Shown: positions 22,301-31,639 of the stretch, piece by piece | Layout: the number at the start of each line of letters is the position of its first letter | Numbering within the stretch: the stretch's first letter is position 1 | From: Trichomonas vaginalis G3 | Lineage: Eukaryota > Parabasalia > Trichomonadida > Trichomonadidae | Length of the DNA stretch: 64,000 nucleotides | Assembly: GCF_026262505.1 (NCBI RefSeq) | Contig: NC_067205.1 | Coordinates: forward strand, 15,252,001 to 15,316,000 | Reading direction: 5' to 3' | Translations under genes and position numbers: made by a program | The notes under the pieces: generated by a model | Told to the model about the DNA's origin: nothing | The model's input: the letters and a program-made list of their open reading frames with translations, nothing else | Database searches by the model: none

Positions 22301-22690
22301 ATAGGTCATGACAAACATGTACGATGAAATCATGACAAAGCATATACGAAGAAGTCATGAAAACATTTACGATGAAGAAGTCATGACAAAGCATATACGA
22401 AGAAGTCTTGACAAAACATATCGATGAGGTCATGACAAAGCATATACGATTAAATCATGACAAAACATATACGTTCATTACGAAGAAATCATGACAAATC
22501 ATTTACGATGAAGTCATGACAAAACATGTACGAAGAAATCATGACAAAACATGTACGATGAAGTTTTGACAAAACAATATACGTTCATTACGAAGAAATC
22601 ATGACAAAACATGTACGATGAAGTTTTGACAAAACATTTACGATTAAATCATGACAAAACATTTACGTTATACAGTAATGTTAGTCATGA
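19318..22690. repeat. Right half of iteron-like satellite array
   Basis: Inverse counterpart of 13097-19072 but about 2.5 kb shorter, lacking the large internal duplication. It starts with five tandem GTTAGAAAACAT units, the TGTTAGATCTAACA palindrome, then six or seven GGTGAGATCTCACC cassettes between 19580 and 21900 and a run of simple iterons to about 22690. No gene. Confidence 0.9.
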
Positions 22691-22739
22691 ATGTTTGTCT
22701 ACGTGTTGGCGTTAGTGTTGAAAAATAATGTTTGTCCTA

Positions 22740-23438
22740 CATGAACCCGTACAAGCGTTTGAATTTTTTATGAATAAGATTACACTCTTGTTTTCTGTAT
22801 ATTATATACAAACATAAGCAGCACCTGTTTTTGTAAAGTTTATATGAAGTTTTCGATAGTTAAGACCTGTTATAATAATAGAATGCGTCCTCATTCTAAC
22901 ATAGTAGTAGAATTCAAACGAATGCTTACCATAATCTGTTATTTCAACAGCTTCGTCAGATATTTCATCAACGAACTCATAACTATATCACTATACTTGC
23001 TTTATTTCTATTGTTTTCAGATCTAGAACACCAACGAAGGTTTGAGATTCTGTTGTCCGTTCTATCATGATTTATATGGTCTATTTCTTTCAAATTGTTT
23101 GGATTTTCAATCCACTGTTCTGCAATAATTCTATGCTTTAAGTACATTTTGTTGTTTAAACTAAGCACAATATAACCATGATTATTTAAGCATTCACTCT
23201 TAATATGTTTGTTTTTCTTTCGACGAATAGTAAAAGGATATGTCGTACAAATCTCATAATCTTCATGATTTCTCAATGTTTCCCATTGAGTTTGTTCCCC
23301 ACTAACGTTCTCATTGACGTCCTCAATATCTTCTTCCTCACTGAACTCGTCAATATTTTCACTAGCTCCTTCTGTAATGTTTTCATCGGCATTGTCATTG
23401 ACTTCTTCTGTAATGTTAGATGTTGTTGTTTCGCTCAT
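22740..23438 (-). pseudogene. HNH endonuclease-like protein gene, right copy, broken
   Basis: Inverse twin of 12392-13096. The acidic leader, the NUMOD4-like segment and the HNH_3 core are readable without change by eye, and the C-terminal domain is present in degraded form. Broken, about two breaks. The initiator context is the same as in the left copy. Confidence 0.75.
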
Positions 23439-23504
23439 GTTCTTTCACTAATGTTAAAAAGTTATGTTGTACGAATTTTGAACAGAATTTAGAGCAGTTA
23501 TGAA

Positions 23505-26105
23505 ACAATGAAGTATTTTTACGCTATTGAAAGGAACTATGAGAGTGAAGACAGCAATGACAAAAGGAACTAATATCAAACCTAATGAAATCGCTCACGA
23601 GGACATAGAGCTTAACAAGTACTTTGTGGAGTATCTTATAAGTGAAGAGTATGTAAGACCTTACTTCATGTTTTGACAGCATGAATGAGGATGTTATTTC
23701 ATGGTTAAAGAATATAAGCAATGTTTTCGGTAAGTACGTCATAGATGACAAAGGTCTTGTTTGTATTTTATGAGACAGCAATACGAACACAGGAACTAAT
23801 GGATATTATGCACTCAACAGCAAAGAAAGGATTTAGTACTATTGGCATGAATGAACATTGCAGGAATGACATATACAACCTATGCTCACGAAAGCCTTAC
23901 ACAAAAGCAATACAAATGATAGAACATAAGTGTCTAAGGTCAGCAAATGAAATCATTACTGTCAGTGGTTATGAAAGAACTGTTAGCAAAGATGAGTGGA
24001 AACAGCTATTCATATTAAGGAAGGACGTTGCTGAACTAGTTAAACCTGTTGCACAAACATTGTTTCAGATAAGACCAGCAATGACTAAGAACCCTTTGAC
24101 CTTACTCAATGAGACCATAGAGGTTGAAGATAATGACATGAAAGAACTAGGAATGAATGAGAGAAGTTGTGAAGGATGTTTGAGTCAAAACACATGGTTC
24201 TTCAGAGCTGTTAAGAAACTTAGTAAAGAACGACAGAAATATTTTATAGAGAAGTATTGCAAAGGATGTGTAAATGAATTGCTTGAAATAGAACTTAGAG
24301 ACACTTTCACACTAAAGGACTTGAGAAGAAATAAGTACATGAGTGAAGAAGGTATTGACATAGCTAGTGTTATAAATGACTTAAGAAGATGTGTTGTCGT
24401 TATTGACGGAGCACGTATGACATATCTAGTGAAAGATTATGATGGAATACGAGACACAACAACACTTGTGTCAGTAGATAGCAAGGAATTCAATAAGCTC
24501 ATGAAGAGTATTTATGTAGGACGTATTGAGGAGAAGGATGTGAACGCACTGATGATTTATGAAGCGGGTCAGAACAAGAACTATCTTATGAAGTCAGGCA
24601 TGAGATTCTTTGACGAAAGAGATGACATTTACAGCTATTTCAGAGGATATGAGTATGAGGTACTGAATGAAGTAGTGAAGCATTATTGAAGGATATTTGA
24701 AACATGTTCACGATGTCATATGTAATGAGGATGAAGAACTTTATGAGTATGTTTTGAACTGGTTCGCCTACATCGTTCAAAATCCTTGTGGAAAGACTGG
24801 AACAGTACTTTTGTTAATAGGAAAGCAAGGAACTGGTAAGAATGTACTTAGTAATGTTCTATGCGAGCTCATTAGCAAGTACGCCAACAATAATATAACG
24901 GCAATAGAGAATGTGGTTGGTAGATTCAATGCTGCTATTGAGAACATGAAGCTCATCGTATGCAATGAACTAAGCTCATGCGATACGTCTAAGGTCATGA
25001 ACCACGACGCACTAAAGTCAATAGTAACAGAGACTCAGTTGGACTTAAATCAGAAGTGTCAGCCAGTAAGAAAGATAGAGAATGTTTGTAATATCATCAT
25101 GATATCTAACAACTTCAACTCAGTAAAGATTGATAAAGACGACAGAAGATTTGTTGTCATTGACGTAAGCAGCAGATACAAAGGAAATTACGAATATTTC
25201 TCAAATCTCATTGAAAGCTTTAATGAAGAGTTTTATTCAAACTTACTGACGTACTTCATGAAGAAAGATTTAAGTGAATTTGATGTAAGGAAGATACCAT
25301 TCACCAGGGCTAAACAAGAACTCATCGAAATGAACAAAACACCTTACCAAATGTTTTACGAGGAGTTCTATGAAAAGTTTGTATCCGGATGGAATTGTAC
25401 AGAGTGCTACAGAAGATATAAAGAATTTGCGAAGGAGAATGAATTCTTTGCATGTAGTTCAAATGTATTTGGCGGTAAGATGAGAGAATTTGTGAAGAGA
25501 AGTAGAAAGCGAGACGGTTCTGCAAGAAGTTATATTTACGAAGCAAGTATGATATTAGAAGGTCGTGGAAAGAAAGAAACAGTGAATTATGAGGAAGTGC
25601 TTGAAAAATTCATGGAGTACATGGGAAGCAATATAACATACAACAAAGACATATACAGTGAGTTTAAGTACTACTGTGAACAGCATGAGATTGAAGTAAT
25701 GAGTAAAGGAGACTTTGAAACGCTTATGAAAGACAGTAAGGAGGTCATACATGAATGCAATGATGAAATAGTTCACGAGAACAGTGAGGAGGTCATACAT
25801 GAGAACAGTGATGAAATAGTTCATGCAATAAGGAGGTCATACATGAGAACAGTGATGAAATAGTTCATGATGTCGTTCGTGAAGAAGCCATTGCAACAAA
25901 GAATGATATAAAGGATTTCATAGAACTTAACAAGGAGGAGTTTAAAGAAGGCTATGAAGTGAAAAGATGTGAAGAAGATTTCTTGGCGTATTTGAAGAAA
26001 AAGAGACTAAAGCCAATGGCTCAAAATAAGTTTCAATCGATGTTTGAAAAGAAACGTTTGAGCTATGGTGGTGTAAGAAGCACATATTACTTTGTTAAGA
26101 AGTGA
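23505..26105 (+). pseudogene. SF3 helicase gene, right copy, broken
   Basis: Inverse twin of 9728-12330 with the same Walker A (GKQGTGKNVL), Walker B (IVCNELSS) and motif C/arginine motif (ISNNFN, RRFVVID). The N-terminal part is better preserved than in the left copy and shows IKPNEIAHEDIELNKYFVEY and the Cys-rich patch in one reading. Broken, about four breaks. The two copies are broken differently, so the duplication predates at least part of the decay. Confidence 0.8.
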
Positions 26106-26685
26106 GGACATTTATTTTTGTCGTTAGTGTTGGAGTTTGTGTTTGTTGTTAGTGAGAGAATAAATTAAATCATGAACTTTGCCATGGTCTCTGTCCCTAG
26201 TAGTTTTCATTAAGTTCTGGAAATAATGAAAGTCATAAACTTTGCCATGGTCTCTGTCCCTAGTAGTTTTCATTATCTCACAGAGTTAATGAAAGTCATA
26301 CTTTCTATCAGATGAAGCATGCAGATGAACATAATGAAAGTTAGTGAGTTTGCCACGAGTTATGAATAAAATATTGGAATATTAGATGAGATAGCTGATG
26401 AAACAGATGAAGATAAATTAAATCTTGGACTTTGCCACACTCTGTCCCTAGTTCATCAAAATCCTTGACAACGTTGCTTAGAAATTTTGGTTCAAAACCT
26501 CATCTGATTTTAATCTGTTATGCTACCTGTTAAGTTTCGCGAGATTATAAATGTCATGGAGTTATATAAAAAGGAGGGACAGCTAGGGACACTGGAAGTA
26601 CTTGTAAGGCTATTTGTTAAGATTGCATGAAATACTAAAAGTCATGAAATCCATTATCGCTGTGCTATCTTCACCTTAGAGTAAA
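26106..26685. repeat. Non-coding spacer, right arm, with CTCTGTCCCTAG boxes
   Basis: Mirror of 9148-9727 and nearly identical to it. The three boxes occur as CTCTGTCCCTAG near 26196, 26252 and 26442. No gene seen. Confidence 0.6.
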
Positions 26686-26921
26686 ATGACGACTAAAGTC
26701 ACTGAAGCAATGAAACAAAAGTTTTTGGTAGAATACATTAAATCAGGAACTATTCCAGAAGGTTTTACATTCATACTATGAAGGATGGTAGAGTTCAGTT
26801 TAGAAAGATAAAGCAACCATTAGATAAAGAAGGAATTTTGAGAAAGATTAAACTTCATGAGGACAACATTGCTGAACTTAAGAAGAAGTTAGAAGAGTTG
26901 GAGAAAGGAAGAGAGTTATAA
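26686..26921 (+). pseudogene. Small coiled-coil protein gene, right copy, broken
   Basis: Inverse twin of 8911-9147. It has the same start (MTTKVTEAMKQKF) and the same coding sequence for the coiled-coil end; broken, about one break. A GGTGAGATCTCACC palindrome follows at about 26964-26977, as in the left arm. Confidence 0.65.
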
Positions 26922-27069
26922 AGCAATGAATTCAACAGGGTGAAAAAACAGGTGAAAAAAGAGGTGAGATCTCACCACTTCACCTAAATTTAAATGGATG
27001 TTTTCATACGTGTGAGGGTGGTGATATCATTTATTTTTATGTAAATGACAGAACAAAAATAAAACATAT

Positions 27070-27504
27070 CTACTCAGCAGGAATGAGACCCTTACTGACT
27101 ATGTATTCGTTTAATGCTTGATGAAAACAATGGTACATATTATCGTATGGGTATACACAACGTCTGTTTCCATCGTCGTCGTATATGTAGAGCTCAAATC
27201 CAGTCCAACCTTCTTTTGTACAATATGTAGCTTTATTTAAGTATGCATTTATGTAGATAAGGCAATTTTCTTCATCGCTCCAGAAATAATTTTTGTTCTT
27301 TGTTGAAATAGTTTTCGTTCCTCTGCGACCATAAGGAATGTATGCAATGAACTTTGCGTCATATGGGATTGTAATATATTCAGGGTTTCTTTCATCGTCA
27401 ATGGGTCTGTCTTTGTTAAAATGCATGTTTCTCAGTTTTACTTGAGTTTTGAATAGTTCACGGAAACGTTCTGGGAAAGAGTCATAGTAAATGTAGTCGG
27501 ACAT
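27070..27504 (-). CDS. Hypothetical protein, 144 aa (M1, right arm only)
   Basis: Starts at the ATG at 27504 (MSDYIYYDSFPERFRELFKT). It is rich in Tyr and acidic residues, with beta-like strands such as YITIPYDAKFIAYIPYG and TGFELYIYDDDGNRRCVY and a helical end (MYHCFHQALNEYIVSKG). No family recognised. It replaces the 94-residue gene of the left arm at the equivalent place, right where arm identity stops, and reads toward the palindrome. The frame looks whole. An antirestriction- or host-interaction-type small protein is conceivable, without evidence. Confidence 0.55.
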   Translation of the reverse strand: MSDYIYYDSFPERFRELFKTQVKLRNMHFNKDRPIDDERNPEYITIPYDAKFIAYIPYGRRGTKTISTKNKNYFWSDEENCLIYINAYLNKATYCTKEGWTGFELYIYDDDGNRRCVYPYDNMYHCFHQALNEYIVSKGLIPAE

Positions 27505-27544
27505 GTCTTTGTAATGAAATAAAAAAGTTGGAAAATAAATAAAA

Positions 27545-27850
27545 TAAGGTTATTTTTTATTTAGTGAGGATGGTAGTGAATTCGTTAGTGAATTCGTTAG
27601 TGAGTTCGTTAGTGAAGTCGTTAGTGAAGTCATTAGTGAAGTCGTTAGTGAAGTCATTAGTGAGTTCGTTAGTGAAGTCGTTAGTGAAGTCATTAGTGAA
27701 GTCATTTATGTGTCAGATGGTTTTGTAAATATTTAAGGTTAAGTTGGTGTTATGGTTGTGTTGTAAAATATACGTTACTGGTTTCGTAAAGTGTCAAAAC
27801 CGCTAAGTGGTGTACGGAGGCGCGCAGTGCCACAGTACCCAACTAACCCA
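27545..27850. repeat. Outer edge of right arm: TTAGTGA-rich spacer
   Basis: More than ten tandem copies of a 12-bp motif (GTTAGTGAAGTC and GTTAGTGAATTC variants) between 27580 and 27705. A block from 27720 then matches 8240-8390 inversely with moderate identity. No gene. Confidence 0.65.
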
Positions 27851-27856
27851 TACTAA

Positions 27857-28189
27857 CTATGGACTCTGTGTTAATAAAATATTTACTGTTTCAAATTCTG
27901 GATCTATCATTATTGATTCCACTAATGGAAAGTCTACCTTATTTATGTCCACGTCTTCTGGTTGAGGATCACAATAATAGAAATCAATATTAACATTTAA
28001 CATTCTCGCTAATCTCTCACTTTCTGATGAAATGTCAAACCCTTCATATGCATCTATTGCTTCATTTAAATAGCTTCTACGAGTTTTAGGATTAACACCA
28101 TCAGGAATGTTATAGAAGCGTTTAAATAACCTTCTACCTTCTGCTCTAATTTGATTATCATTCATTTTAGCTGTTCCGTTTTTGTTCAT
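27857..28189 (-). CDS. Hypothetical protein, 110 aa (M1)
   Basis: Starts at the ATG at 28189 (MNKNGTAKMNDNQIRAEGRR); a second ATG eight codons in is possible. The N-terminal half is helical and basic (RRLFKRFYNIPDGVNPKTRR), the rest acidic (DISSESERLARMLNVNIDFYYC and DPQPEDVDINKVD). I do not recognise it; an OTU-like or other cysteine protease was considered, but no catalytic triad can be seen. It lies 48 bases downstream of the 362-residue gene on the same strand, so they may be co-expressed. The frame looks whole. Confidence 0.55.
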   Translation of the reverse strand: MNKNGTAKMNDNQIRAEGRRLFKRFYNIPDGVNPKTRRSYLNEAIDAYEGFDISSESERLARMLNVNIDFYYCDPQPEDVDINKVDFPLVESIMIDPEFETVNILLTQSP

Positions 28190-28237
28190 TTATGTAAGAA
28201 AAAATATCAAAAAACAAATAAAAATAAAGATTATTTA

Positions 28238-29326
28238 TTAAAGCCCATAAAATGAATTAAGAATACATAAATTTTTATCATCTGCGACGTGACGAATACA
28301 TTTTAATTTACTCAAGAATGCGTACCCTGATACATTAAATCTAATTCCTGTCTTATTTAATTTCACAACTTTGAAAAGGAATGTATGAATAGCTATAAAA
28401 TGATGAGAAGATGTTTTATGGGTTGCTTCCATTTTTTCTGAAATAAATGAATAAATATAATGCTTATAAGTTTTCATATCTTTTATGTTCTTAATAACGA
28501 ATGGTATAGACCTTTCAACTTCGTCTTCCTTCGGTGCTGTTCTTTCATATGAAACATTATTGGTATCTTCAATAATGAAACCACAATCACACAAAATTTT
28601 ATAGGTTCCAATGGTTTCTTTTGATATTTTATCTAATAAATCAAAAACTTTATCAACACCTGTGCATTTATTTAAATAATAATTTGTGTAAATATTAGTT
28701 GCATATGTCACGTTTTTAAGAGCTTTTTTGAATTTTTCGGAATCTAAAGGTGGTGAAAGTAGGATACAAGGGTATTCCTCATTATCAATAAATTGTAACT
28801 TATGTTTACGTATAAATTTAGTTCCTTCTTCTGAAAGTGTTTCATCTATTTCTCCATCTAATAAATTTTGTGTTGATTCTAAGACATAATTTTTATATCT
28901 TTCTTCATGAGATTTCTGAACTGCTGATTCTGAAGCTGGGATATTCATTAAACCCTCTACTTCATTTTCATTATATTTTTCAACTTCTCTTAATTCCTTA
29001 ATTTTTTCATCTATTTCATCTCTTATTTTTTTCAGTCTTTCAATTTCAATTTCATCATATTCATCATCTTTAATTCGTTCTTCATAATATTCAGGGAAAA
29101 CATCAGGTTCTTTTGGTTTGTTTTCTTTAGAAGTGGGATATAAGAAATTTATAACATCATCTTTATTCATTTTTCCATCATAATCAAATTCATTTAAGAA
29201 CTCGGCAAATTTTTGACAATTTCTTAAATAATATTTATCAACCTCATAACCCGCCTCCTCTAATATATCCATTATTTCCCCATTTGTGAATCTCATTTTT
29301 TTAACATCGTTAGTTGTGACACTCAT
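28238..29326 (-). CDS. Hypothetical protein, 362 aa, with coiled coil (M1)
   Basis: First gene inside the right repeat, starting at the ATG at 29326 (MSVTTNDVKKMRFTNGEIMD). An EF-hand-like or helical N-terminus includes FLNEFDYDGKMNKDDVINFL. It is followed by an acidic/basic coiled coil at about residues 88-120 (IEIERLKKIRDEIDEKIKEL) and a C-terminal half of mixed structure (LSPPLDSEKFKKALKNV, CGFIIED, HHFIAIHTFLFKV). No known Polinton hallmark (integrase, ATPase, protease, capsid) is evident. Its terminal position makes a terminal-protein or replication role worth testing. The frame looks whole. Confidence 0.6.
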   Translation of the reverse strand: MSVTTNDVKKMRFTNGEIMDILEEAGYEVDKYYLRNCQKFAEFLNEFDYDGKMNKDDVINFLYPTSKENKPKEPDVFPEYYEERIKDDEYDEIEIERLKKIRDEIDEKIKELREVEKYNENEVEGLMNIPASESAVQKSHEERYKNYVLESTQNLLDGEIDETLSEEGTKFIRKHKLQFIDNEEYPCILLSPPLDSEKFKKALKNVTYATNIYTNYYLNKCTGVDKVFDLLDKISKETIGTYKILCDCGFIIEDTNNVSYERTAPKEDEVERSIPFVIKNIKDMKTYKHYIYSFISEKMEATHKTSSHHFIAIHTFLFKVVKLNKTGIRFNVSGYAFLSKLKCIRHVADDKNLCILNSFYGL

Positions 29327-29391
29327 TTCAAACGAATTAAAAATAAATTATTCAAAATTGTAAGACATGAATTTTTAAAGTTTATTTTTCA

Positions 29392-30041
29392 TTCAAATAA
29401 TCATTAGTTTCAATTTATTTTTCCCGTTTATGAGGTCTTTGATTATGACTCCATTGAAGTTTAACCCATTCAGGATTTAAATGATGTTTAATTAATCGCG
29501 GAATATCTGACATCATCTATATATAGCTTCTTTTATAAAAGATAAAAAAATAAATTATTTTAAAATTAATGTTAATTTTTTAATGATTTATAAATAAATA
29601 TATTTTAATGCATCGTCTATATATAGATGATACAAAATCGTTCAATATTGTATGATATTCTTACGTTTACAAAGATGATACAAAATCGTTCAATATTGTA
29701 TGATATTCTTACGTTTACAAAGATGATACAAAATCGTTCAATATTGTATGATATTCTTACGTTTACAAAGATGATACAAAATCGTTCAATATTGTATGAT
29801 ATTCTTACGTTTACAAAGATGATACAAAATCGTTCAATATTGTATGATATTCTTACGTTTACAAAGATGATACAAAATCGTTCAATATTGTATGATATTC
29901 TTACGTTTACAAAGATGATACAAAATCGTTCAATATTGTATGATATTCTTACGTTTACAAAGATGATACAAAATCGTTCAATATTGTATGATATTCTTAC
30001 GTTTACAAAAAAAGTCACACAACCCGTCATCATATACTACT
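29392..30041. repeat. Right terminal inverted repeat of M1
   Basis: About 650 bp, inverse of 3376-4120: same tip, eight instead of ten 48-bp units, and the same ATATATAG(A) motifs and inner block. The tip ends ...CATATACTACT followed by the AAGGAT duplication. Confidence 0.9.
29627..30010. repeat. 48-bp tandem repeat, 8 copies
   Basis: Inverse orientation of the array at 3409-3888; units identical by eye. Open frames through it (MIQNRSILYDILTFTK repeated) are repeat artefacts. Confidence 0.95.
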
Positions 30042-31041
30042 AAGGATAAACCTCAAAATTTACGAATATAATGAGTGGGAATATAATGCTTATCTATCAT
30101 AAAACCATATGAAATATTAATTTTTGCTTTACGCCTAATTTTTGACGACAATTAGCAAAAAATGTTAAATGTTAACACTCAGTCCATTTGAATATGAAAA
30201 ATAAAATTGACTTTGATTAAATGTTTTTATTTATCATGCAATTCTTCTTGCGACCAAAGATTTGAATAAAATTTCAAAAAATAAGATAGCTTAAAAAATA
30301 ATATACGGTAGTGTTTACTAATAGATGAATAGTATATAAATTCTATTAAAATGGATTTGATCCAAAAAAATATAAAACCAAAAATAATTGTTATAATTTA
30401 AATGAAGAAGTAATTTAAAACGATTTTATTTATGATCAAATTTTATATATTTTTTGGATCAAATCCATTTTAATAGAATTTATATACTATTCATCTATTA
30501 GTAAACACTACCGTATATTATTTTTTAAGCTATCTTATTTTTTGAAATTTTATTCAAATCTTTGGTCGCAAGAAGAATTGCATGATAAATAAAAACATTT
30601 AATCAAAGTCAATTTTATTTTTCATATTCAAATGGACTGAGTGTTAACATTTAACATTTTTTGCTAATTGTCGTCAAAAATTAGGCGTAAAGCAAAAATT
30701 AATATTTCATATGGTTTTATGATAGATAAGCATTATATTCCCACTCATTATATTCGTAAATTTTGAGGTTTATCCTTCGCTTTTAAGATCATTGAATTTG
30801 ATTTTTATATAAAATAGTTATATATTAGAAAATAATATGAGTTTATGTGATATTATTTTTCAGAAGATTTCATTCTATATGCCTATGAAAAGTACTCTCA
30901 AAACTAACTTTTTCCTAACTATAATAAAATCTAGAATATTGTATTATGCTTAGTATTATTTCATTTTTCTCATTCAATTTAGAATTTACAAATGTCAAAA
31001 AATTGAGAGCTGTCACTTTTGATGAATTTCTGTTTATTACA

Positions 31042-31639
31042 ATAGCTTTTGTAAATCAAAAAACAACCCTCTGACAAATATATTTCTAGAATTAGTTTGT
31101 GAACGCTAATTTTAATCACTACATACTCTAATTTGCAACTTTCTATTACTAATATACTATTCTAAATTTGAACGAAAAAGATTGTTTAAGGAATTCTGAA
31201 ATCATCATTGAGGTATTTGATTCTTCTCAAAAGTTCATATAATCACAATTTTTTAAAAAGTGACTTAATCGGATTACAACAATCCAACCATCATCATATA
31301 TTATTATACATTTCATCAATAGGAAATCGAAATAAATTGAAAAATATATAATTCAATACTTTACATAAAGGTAATTTTTTTGTTTTGTTTTCTTAATGAT
31401 AATCAAATTTATGAATAATAAAATATTTGACAAGAATTCCTTCAAATTCTAAATCATAAAATTTTCATCATTAGATAAAGAGCTTATTATTCTTATATTC
31501 AGATTCTAGTTTTTCAAAAATTGAGAGTAAATACGATATAAAGTTTATCCATAAGTATAATCTCCTTTTCAGCGACATTTACAATTTAACTGATTAATAA
31601 TTTCTGTTGACTCAAATCAAATTTTTTTTAACTTCTACA
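31042..31639. other. Upstream region of the Pmp-like gene
   Basis: About 600 AT-rich bases without a gene. The ATAG duplication of C1 occupies 31042-31045. Just before the gene, CTCAAATC (about 31610-31617) is a weak Inr-like candidate. Nothing else recognised. Confidence 0.4.

Larger units (their letters stand above)
8240..27850. repeat. Giant internal inverted repeat (palindrome) of M1
   Basis: Left arm about 8240-19072, right arm about 19318-27850, separated by a 245-bp centre. Matching pairs include the HNH start (12392 with 23438), the helicase end (9728 with 26105), the 78-residue protein (9147 with 26686) and the outer spacer (8240-8465 with 27545-27850). By eye the gene-bearing parts are nearly identical, with scattered single-base changes and short indels. 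The left array is longer by about 2.5 kb because of internal duplication. The 94-residue gene at 8466-8750 is absent from the right arm, where an unrelated 144-residue gene sits instead. Confidence 0.9.
3376..30041. mobile_element. Complete Maverick-like (Polinton kin) element M1, 26.7 kb
   Basis: The termini are exact inverted copies beginning AGTAGTATATGATGACGGG and are bounded by AAGGAT at 3370-3375 and 30042-30047. The interrupted foldback copy reads through this hexamer once in its relatives, so the 6-bp duplication is certain. 6-bp duplications, 5'-AG termini and long inverted repeats are Polinton/Maverick traits, and the polymerase B agrees. Parts: PolB, SF3 helicase (two copies), HNH protein (two copies), small unknown proteins, and a central palindromic iteron array. 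I found no retroviral-like integrase, FtsK/A32-type ATPase, cysteine protease or double-jelly-roll capsid. The ends are intact and the insertion looks recent; the helicase copies and one HNH copy are broken, with about eight or more breaks overall. Confidence 0.85.
3116..31041. mobile_element. Foldback MITE-like element C1, split by the 26.7-kb Maverick
   Basis: The left part is 3116-3375 and the right part 30048-31041; together about 1.25 kb without coding capacity. Ends are TGTTGTAAACAG... and ...CTGTTTATTACA. It is flanked by ATAG at 3112-3115 and 31042-31045, a 4-bp target duplication. The right part is a near-perfect long palindrome centred near 30390, so the element folds back on itself. 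The two tips differ just inside the shared first 30 bases (GTGACACCTC against GTGACAGCTC). Three relatives lie at 34786-35547, 36827-37583 and 36455-37890. TGT...ACA ends with 4-bp duplications fit non-autonomous Ginger-like elements, but this assignment is inference. Confidence 0.75.

Noticed and set aside
13097-22690. CRISPR-like array
   Set aside because: No constant repeat with unique spacers; units are variants of one 24-25-bp satellite and the genome is eukaryotic.
27857-28189. Cysteine protease of Maverick type
   Set aside because: No His-Asp/Glu-Cys arrangement visible in the 110 residues.
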